Source: Roseateles koreensis
Lineage (GTDB): Bacteria > Pseudomonadota > Gammaproteobacteria > Burkholderiales > Burkholderiaceae_C
DNA length: 64,000 bases
NCBI RefSeq assembly: GCF_028595305.1
Contig: NZ_JAQQXS010000017.1
Span: 29,510-93,509, forward strand
Direction: 5' to 3'
This document shows, piece after piece, positions 56,901-61,800 of the stretch; the first letter of the stretch is position 1, and every line of letters begins with the position of its first letter. The position numbers were made by a program, and so were the translations under genes. The notes under the pieces were generated by a model. It did not search any database. It was not told the origin of the DNA and saw nothing but the letters and a program-made list of their open reading frames with translations.

Positions 56901-57832
56901 TTGAGCTCGGCCGAACCCATGCCGATCAGTTGGGTGCTGGTGAGGGCGCGCAACTGGGCGGTGCTCAGGGCGTCCAGGTTGCTTGAGCTCAGGTTGGCCA
57001 GTTCACGGGTGGTCAGTGCGCTGATCTGGGCAGTGACCAGCGCGGCCATTTCTGCTGTGGTCAGTGCATTCAGGTTGTTAGAGCCGAGGCTGGCGACCTG
57101 CGCGGTGGTCAGCGCAGCGATCTGGTTGGTGCTCAAGGCGTCGAGATTGGTGGTGCCCAGATTGTTCAGCTGGGTGGTGCTCAGCGCGCGGATCTGCGCC
57201 GAGGTGAGGGCCACCAGATTGGCGGTGCTCAGGCTGTTGAGTTCGGTGGTCGACAAGGCGGACACCTGTTGAGCGGTGCTCAAGGCCTGGATCTGGTCGC
57301 TGCTGAGATTGTTGAGTTGCGCCGAACCCATATTGACCAGCTGCAACGTACCCAGTGCGCGAATCTGCCCGCTGGTCAGTGCTTGCAGGTTGTTGGCGCT
57401 CAAGTTGGTCAATTCGCTGCTGCTCAGCACGGCCACGTGGGCGGTGCTCAAGCCTTGCATTTGATCGCTCGTGAGTGCGTTGATCGTCGCCGAGCCGATG
57501 CTGACCACTTGGCTGGTGGTCAACGCGTGAATCTGAGTGGTGGTCAATGCCTGAAGGCTGGTGGACGACAACGCCGTCAGGTCGCCGCTGCTGAGCGTGC
57601 GGATGGCCAAGGTGGACAGGGCGGGCAGGGCGAGGGTGGAGAAGTTGCTGAACTGCGCCGAGGAGAATGAGGCAAAAGGCAAGGTCCCCAGCGCCGCAGC
57701 TTGTGTCGCGGTGAGTGCCGCGATCTGATCACTCGTGAATGCGCTCCAGTCTGAGGATTTCAGGCGGGCCAGTGTGGCCGTGCTCAGATCGGCGATCTGT
57801 GTGGTCGTCAAACCGGTGATCAATGAGGCCAT
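50144..57832 (-). CDS. giant octad-repeat protein with RTX-type C-terminal domain (copy 1)
   Basis: 2562 residues. Residues 1-2308 are about 288 back-to-back octads L-[ST]-[ST]-x-[QEN]-[ILV]-x-[AN] (LTTDQIQA, LSTAELAN, MGSAELNN and so on), beginning almost at the initiator Met, with no signal peptide. The composition is extremely rich in Leu, Ser, Thr, Ala, Asn and Gln, with no Cys seen. Residues 2309-2562 are a globular end: PIVLDLAGTGIHTL, GWVGSGSGLLVIDQGNDG and two EF-hand-like loops (DSNHDGKISAADAGFDQL, DANGDGKSTAAEL). A Ser/Thr-rich linker and a final charged helix (LAEDEELRNKLNGPLI) follow. That domain is typical of type I secreted calcium-binding proteins, although GGxGxDxxx nonapeptides are absent. 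Likely exported by the nearby secretion system; surface adhesin or matrix role is inferred. I do not know a named family for the octads. Confidence 0.85.
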   Translation of the reverse strand: MASLITGLTTTQIADLSTATLARLKSSDWSAFTSDQIAALTATQAAALGTLPFASFSSAQFSNFSTLALPALSTLAIRTLSSGDLTALSSTSLQALTTTQIHALTTSQVVSIGSATINALTSDQMQGLSTAHVAVLSSSELTNLSANNLQALTSGQIRALGTLQLVNMGSAQLNNLSSDQIQALSTAQQVSALSTTELNSLSTANLVALTSAQIRALSTTQLNNLGTTNLDALSTNQIAALTTAQVASLGSNNLNALTTAEMAALVTAQISALTTRELANLSSSNLDALSTAQLRALTSTQLIGMGSAELNSLTTDQIQGLSSTQVAVLSTNELANLSSTNLEALTTGQIRALTTQQLVGMGSAELNNLTSSQMQQLSTAQVAGLSTAELSNLSSANLDAFTSAQIRALSTTQLNNLGSTNLDALTTDQIAVLTTAQVAGLGSNNLNALTTGQIAALTTVQVASLTTRELSNLSTANLDALTTSQVRAFTTAQLVGLGSAELNALSTDQMQALSTVQVAALSTIELANLSSNNLDALTSGQIRALTTAQLVGMGSAELNSLTTDQMQSLSSLQVAALSTRELANLSSTNLEALTTGQIRALSTQQLVGMGSAELNNLTTDQIQALSTTQVAALSTAELANLNSNNLEALTSAQIRALTTQQLVGMGSAELNTLTTDQIKALSTAQIAGLATAELNNLSTANLEALTSTQIRALSTTQLNNLGTTNLDALTTDQISALTTIQVAGLGSNNLNALTTDEVAALTTVQMAALTTNELSHLGSINLDTLSTIQLRALTSAQLIGMGSAQINVLTTDQIQGLSTTQVGVLSTNELNQLTSVNLDALTTGQIRALTTTQLVGMGSIELNYLTTDQVQSLSTVQIASLSTAELSNLSSNNLDALTSAQIRALSTRQLLGMGSAELNNLTTDQIQQLSTGQMAGLSTAELNALSTINLDAFTSAQIRALSTAQLNNLGTTNLDALSTDQIAVLTTAQVASLGSNNLNALTTDQIAALTTTQVAALTTNEVANLSSTNLGALSTAQLHALGSAQWANMSSAELNRLSADQMQGLSTLQVAALTTNALANLSSTNLEALTTTQIRALTSTQLIGMGSAELNNLTTDQIQGLSTTQVAALSTAELLNLSSTNLEALTSTQIRALTTRQLIGMGSAELNNLTTDQIQGLSTTQVAALSTVELFNLSSANLEALTSAQIRALTTQQLVGMGSAELNTLTTDQMQALSTTQVAGLATVELNHLSTDNLAALTSAQIRALSTAQLNNLGTTNLDALTTDQIAALTTTQVASLGSNNLNALTTAQMAALVTADVAALTTNELANLSSTNLEALSTAQVRALTTSQIVGMGSAELNNLTTDQIQGLSTTQVAVLTTAELFNLSSTNLEALTTAQVRALTTQQLIGMGSAELNNLTTDQIQGLSTVQVAALSTAELSNMSSTNLEALTSAQIRALTTQQLVGMGSAELNTLTTDQMQALSTAQVAGLATVELNHLSTDNLAALTSAQIRALSTAQLNNLGTTNLDALTTDQIAALTTTQVASLGSNNLNALTTAQMAALVTADVAALTTNELANLSSTNLEALSTAQVRALTTSQIVGMGSAELNNLTTDQIQGLSTTQVAVLTTAELFNLSSTNLEALTTAQVRALTTQQLIGMGSAELNNLTTDQIQGLSTAQVAALSTAELSNMSSTNLEALTSAQIRALTTQQLVGMGSAELNTLTTDQMQALGTAQVAGLSSSELANLNSSNLDALTSAQVRALSTTQLRSLGTAELNMFTTDQIQALSTAQVAGLSTNEMYGLSTDNLVALTSMQIRALSTSQLNSLGSINLEALNTDQVAALTTAQIAGLGSANLNVLTTDEITALTSAHMAALSTNELANLSLGNLDALSTAQVHALSTTQLAAMSSTWLNSLTTDQIQALSTTQIAGLASAEVSNLSTNLLVALTSDQIRALTSNQLFEIGFSEINHLTTDQIQALSTVQITELTTYSLANLSSANLEALTSAQIAAITTSQLVGMNSDSLNLLTTEQMQFLSTVQIAALSTGELSNLSAANMDAWTSSQIHALSTMQIAGMGAVALNHLSTDQIQMLSSAQIAAITTAEFSALATEHLAALTTAEFHIVSSAQLGAIDTAHIQALSSADFEVLSSSQVGGLLTADFAALSTDQIQALSTTALAAFSTAQIAALTTDHVLALSTDHLLALHTDQVQALGSAAFAALDAGHIGAFSSAQFNALTTDELSAISTTVFATLTAAEIQGISTTAIQFLTTDQVQQLTTTEISAMSMDQIAALTTAEKAAMSNEQLTALLAQTPIVLDLAGTGIHTLAAAQGVNFDLIGNGNTQHYGWVGSGSGLLVIDQGNDGQITSGKELFGSGTILANGQHAANGYQALAALDSNHDGKISAADAGFDQLKVWVDANGDGKSTAAELLTLKSLGIVELDLNAKASGQMDHGNLLGLVSSYKTADGKTHEMADVWFAKDVTPQATTTHATVTISDVLAAPSTHLLGGSTDTTSSSTTTATAAVVSSSTSATATDLDTHHAAMALAARKLAEDEELRNKLNGPLI
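50909..57832 (-). repeat. 24-bp octad array with 7n+3 higher-order structure (copy 1)
   Basis: Continuous 24-bp coding repeats. Seven octads form a 168-bp cassette. A landmark octad (LGTTNLDA type, codon GTGCCC on the plus strand) recurs at 53265, 54009, 54921, 55665, 56577 and 57153. The spacings are therefore 744, 912, 744, 912 and 576 bases, equal to 31, 38, 31, 38 and 24 octads (7n+3). Confidence 0.85.
52647..54134. repeat. 744-bp near-identical tandem duplication
   Basis: 52647-53390 and 53391-54134 differ at only about five positions by eye, over 744 bases (248 codons, 31 octads). The frame is kept. A partial third unit begins at 54135 but diverges after about 90 bases. Confidence 0.8.
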
Positions 57833-57934
57833 GGTTTACTCACTCAGAAATGGGATCTGTGCATAGGAATCAGCCGCCAGGACATTTCCAAGCGCAGACA
57901 CGGCCATTGTGGACAAGCTCCTGCACTGGGAAAC

Positions 57935-57964
57935 CGTGAACAATGACGCGGATGCCGCGCAGTT
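57935..57964. promoter_or_regulatory. leader element upstream of giant gene copy 1 (copy B)
   Basis: Matches 50042-50071 (see there). It lies 103-132 bases before the ATG of the giant gene in the 298-base gap between the two giant genes. That gap otherwise holds only the terminator at 58033-58070. Confidence 0.5.
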
Positions 57965-58032
57965 AAATGGTTATGTTCATTGCGATGGGCGGCGCAGGTA
58001 CCTTTTCTGAGCTGAGCGTCACTTCGCCATAA

Positions 58033-58070
58033 AAAAAACAAACGCCCGGACTTCGTTTGAAGTTCGGGCG
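58033..58070 (-). terminator. terminator of giant gene copy 2
   Basis: Arms CGCCCGGACTTC (58043-58054) and GAAGTTCGGGCG (58059-58070), one mismatch, four-base loop. On the minus strand it is followed by TTTGTTTTTTTT, a classical intrinsic terminator 60 bases past the stop codon. Confidence 0.88.
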
Positions 58071-58130
58071 TTCTGGCTTGGTGCGTCGCACCAAGCTATG
58101 TGACCTGACGTTTCGGTCAGTGTCGCAGCG

Positions 58131-58895
58131 TCAGATCAGCGGGCCGTTCAGCTTGTTGCGCAACTCTTCGTCCTCGGCCAGCTTGCGCGCCGCCAGGGCC
58201 ATGGCCGCGTGGTGCGTGTCGAGGTCGGTTGCGGTGGCCGATGTGCTTGAACTCACCACCGCTGCCGTGGCCGTCGTTGTCGAACTGCTGGTGGTGTCTG
58301 TGCTGCCCCCCAGGAGATGGGTGCTCGGCGCCGCCAACACGTCGCTGATCGTCACAGTGGCATGGGTGGTGGTCGCTTGGGGCGTCACGTCTTTGGCGAA
58401 CCACACGTCGGCCATTTCATGGGTCTTGCCGTCCGCCGTCTTGTAGCTGGACACCAGGCCCAGCAAGTTGCCGTGGTCCATCTGGCCGCTGGCCTTGGCG
58501 TTCAGGTCCAGTTCCACGATACCGAGTGATTTCAGCGTCAGCAATTCAGCCGCGGTGGACTTGCCATCGCCGTTGGCGTCGACCCAGACCTTGAGTTGGT
58601 CGAAACCGGCATCCGCAGCGCTGATTTTTCCGTCGTGGTTGCTGTCGAGTGCGGCCAGGGCCTGGTAGCCGTTGGCGGCGTGCTGCCCATTGGCGAGGAT
58701 GGTGCCGGAGCCGAACAACTCTTTGCCGCTGGTGATTTGGCCGTCATTGCCTTGGTCGATCACCAGCAGGCCGGAGCCCGAGCCCACCCAACCGTAGTGC
58801 TGAGTGTTGCCGTTGCCGATCAGGTCGAAGTTGACGCCCTGGGCGGCTGCCAAGGTGTGGATGCCGGTGCCGGCCAGGTCCAGCACGATGGGGGT
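58131..58895 (-). repeat. C-terminal domain block duplicated in both giant genes (copy 2)
   Basis: Partner of 50144-50908: the encoded 254 residues are identical, with about four silent base changes. Only five or so bases beyond the stop codon are shared (CAGCG), so the block ends close to the gene end on one side and at the octad junction on the other. Confidence 0.85.
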
Positions 58896-61800
58896 CTGGG
58901 CAAACAGCGCGCCAATCTGCGCGTCACTCATCACTGATTTTTCAGCCGTGGTCAGCGCTGCAACCTGGTCCATGCTCATGGCAGAGATTTCGGTTGTGGT
59001 CAGCTGTTGAACCTGGTCCGTGGTGAGGAACTGAATGTTGGTGGTGCTGATGCCGTGGATTTCCGCCGCGGTCAGCGCGCTGATCGCCGAGGTGGTGATC
59101 GCACTCAGTTCGTCCGTCGTCAGTGCGCTGAACTGCGCGCTGCTGAAGGCGCCGATGTGGGTGCTGTCCAGCGCGGCAAAGGCTGCCGAGCCGAGCGCAT
59201 GCACTTGATCCGTGTGCAGTGCCGCCAACTGCTGCGTGCTGAGGGCCACGATGTGGTCGGTGGTCATGGCTCCAATTTGGGCGGTCGAGAAGGCCGCCAG
59301 TGCACTTGAGGAAATGGCGTGGATCTGATCCGTGGAGATGCCCGCGAAGTCCGCTGTCATCAGGCCGCCCACCTGGCTGCTGCTCAGCACACCGAAGTCG
59401 GTAGAACTCAACGCCTGGATGTGTGCGCTGTCCAGCGAACCGATCTGCGCAGAGCTAAGGGCGTGGAATTCCGCCGTGGTCAGTGCCGCAATATGGTCGG
59501 TTGCCAGGGCGCTGAACTCGGCCGTGGTGATGGCTGCCACCTGGGCGGTCGTCAGCATCTGGAATTGATCGGTGGTCAGGTAGTTGAGTTCTGCCGAACC
59601 CATGCCCACGATCTGCCCGGTGCTCAGTGCATGGATCTGTGCGGAGCCGAGCGCGTTCAGGTTGGTCGAGCTCAGGTTGGCCAATTCAACCGTCGACAGA
59701 GCCACGATCTGAGTGGAACTCAATGCTGCCATCTGGTCGGTGGTGAGGTAGTTCAACTCGACCGAGCCCATGCCAATCAGCTGACTGCTGGTCAATGCGT
59801 GGATCTGGCTCGTGGTCAGGGCGTCCAGGTTGGTGGAACTCAAATTGCTCAGTTCAACCGTGGACAGCGCAGCCACTTGCGTGGAACTCAGCCCCTGGAT
59901 CTGATCCGTGGTGAGGTTGTTCAGCTCGGCCGATCCCATGCCGATCAGCTGGCTGCTGGTCAACGCGCGGATTTGGCTGGTGGTCAAGGCGTCCAGATTG
60001 GTGGAGCTGAGGTTGGCCAATTCCACCGTTGTGAGCGCGGCCACTTGGCTCGAACTCAAAGCCTGTACCTGGTCGGTGGTGAGGTTATTGATTTCGGCGG
60101 AACCCATCCCTGCCAGCTGAGCGCTGGTCAAGGCACGGATTTGTGTGCTGGTCAGGGCATCCAGGTTGGTGGACGACAGGTTCGCCAACTCTACCGAGGT
60201 CAGGGCGGCCACCTGCGCAGTGGTCAACGCAGCGATCTCGCCGGTGGTCAATGCGTTCAGGTTGGTCGAACCCAGGCCGGCCACTTGGGCGGTGGTGAGT
60301 GCGGCCACCTGGTCGGTGGTCAGCGCGTCGAGGTTGGTGGTGCCCAGATTATTCAGCTGCGTGGTGCTCAGGGCGCGGATCTGCGCGGAGGTCAGGGCGT
60401 CCAGATTGTCGGTGCTCAGATTGCTCAGCTCTGCTGTGGACAGGCCCGCGACCTGTGCGGTGCTCAGCTGCTGCATCTGCGCGGTGGTGAGGCTGTTCAG
60501 CTCGGCCGAGCCCATGCCCACCAGCTGTGCGGTGGAGAGGGCGCGGATCTGGCCGCTGGTGAGTGCATCCAGATTGGTCGAGCTCAGGTTGCTCAACTCC
60601 GCCGTGGACAAGCCGGCGATCTGCGCGGTGCTCAGCGCCTGCATCTGGTCGGTGGTGAGGTTGTTCAGTTCGGCAGAGCCCATGCCCACGAGCTGAGCCG
60701 TGGTCAGGGCGCGGATTTGTCCTGAGCTCAGCGCATCCAAATTGGTGGAGCTCAGATTGGCCAACTCGTTGGTCGACAGGCCGGCAATCTGAGTCGAACT
60801 CAGCCCCTGGATTTGATCCGTGGTGAGGTTGTTCAGCTCAGCCGAACCCATGCCCACCAGTTGGGCCGTGGTCAGGGCACGAATCTGAGTGGTGCTCAGG
60901 GCGTCCAGATTGGTGGAGCTCAGATTGGCCAGCTCGTTGGTGGTGAGGGCGGCGACTTGCGCGGTGCTCAGGCCCTGGATCTGGTCGGTGGTGAGGTTGT
61001 TCAGTTCAGCCGAGCCCAGGCCGATCAGTTGGGCGCTGGTGAGGGCACGCAGCTGCGTGGTGCTCAGTGCGTCCAGATTGGTGGAGCTGAGGTTCGACAG
61101 CTCATTGGTGGTCAGCGCGGCCACTTGCGCGGTGGTCAGTGCGGCGATCTCGCCCGTGGTCAATGCGTTCAGGTTGGTCGAACCCAGGCCGGCCACTTGG
61201 GCGGTGGTGAGCGCGGCCACCTGGTCGGTGGTCAGTGCATCGAGGTTGGTCGTGCCCAGATTGTTCAGCTGCGTCGTGCTCAGGGCGCGGATTTGCGCGG
61301 AGGTCAGGGCGTCCAGATTGTCGGTGCTCAGATTGCTCAGCTCGGCCGTCGACAGGCCCGCGACTTGCGCGGTGCTCAGCTGCTGCATCTGCGCGGTGGT
61401 GAGGCTGTTCAGCTCGGCCGAGCCCATGCCCACCAGCTGTGCGGTGGAGAGGGCGCGGATCTGGCCGCTGGTGAGTGCGTCCAGATTGGTCGAGCTCAGG
61501 TTGCTCAACTCCGCCGTGGACAAGCCGGCAATCTGCGCGGTGCTCAGCGCCTGCATCTGGTCGGTGGTGAGGTTGTTCAGCTCGGCCGAGCCCATGTTCA
61601 CCAACTGCGTGGTGGTCAGGGCACGAACCTGGGCCGTGGTGAGCGCGTCCAGATTGGTCGAGCTCAGATTGGCCACTTCGTTGGTGGACAGGCCGGCAAT
61701 CTGAGTCGAACTCAAGCCTTGGATTTGATCCGTGGTCAGGTTGTTCAGCTCAGCTGAACCCATGCCCACCAGTTGGGCTGTGGTCAGGGCACGGATCTGG

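Noticed and set aside
50144..58130. Transposon or insertion-sequence origin of the duplicated ends
   Set aside because: No transposase, terminal inverted repeats or target-site duplications are visible; the duplicated block ends at coding-domain borders.
59319..60725. Long plus-strand open frames opposite the octad arrays (this one 468 codons; others at 55034, 60813, 61773, 62548, 63021)
   Set aside because: They arise because the 24-bp period keeps stop codons out of antisense frames over the whole array; their products are just periodic echoes with no independent domain.
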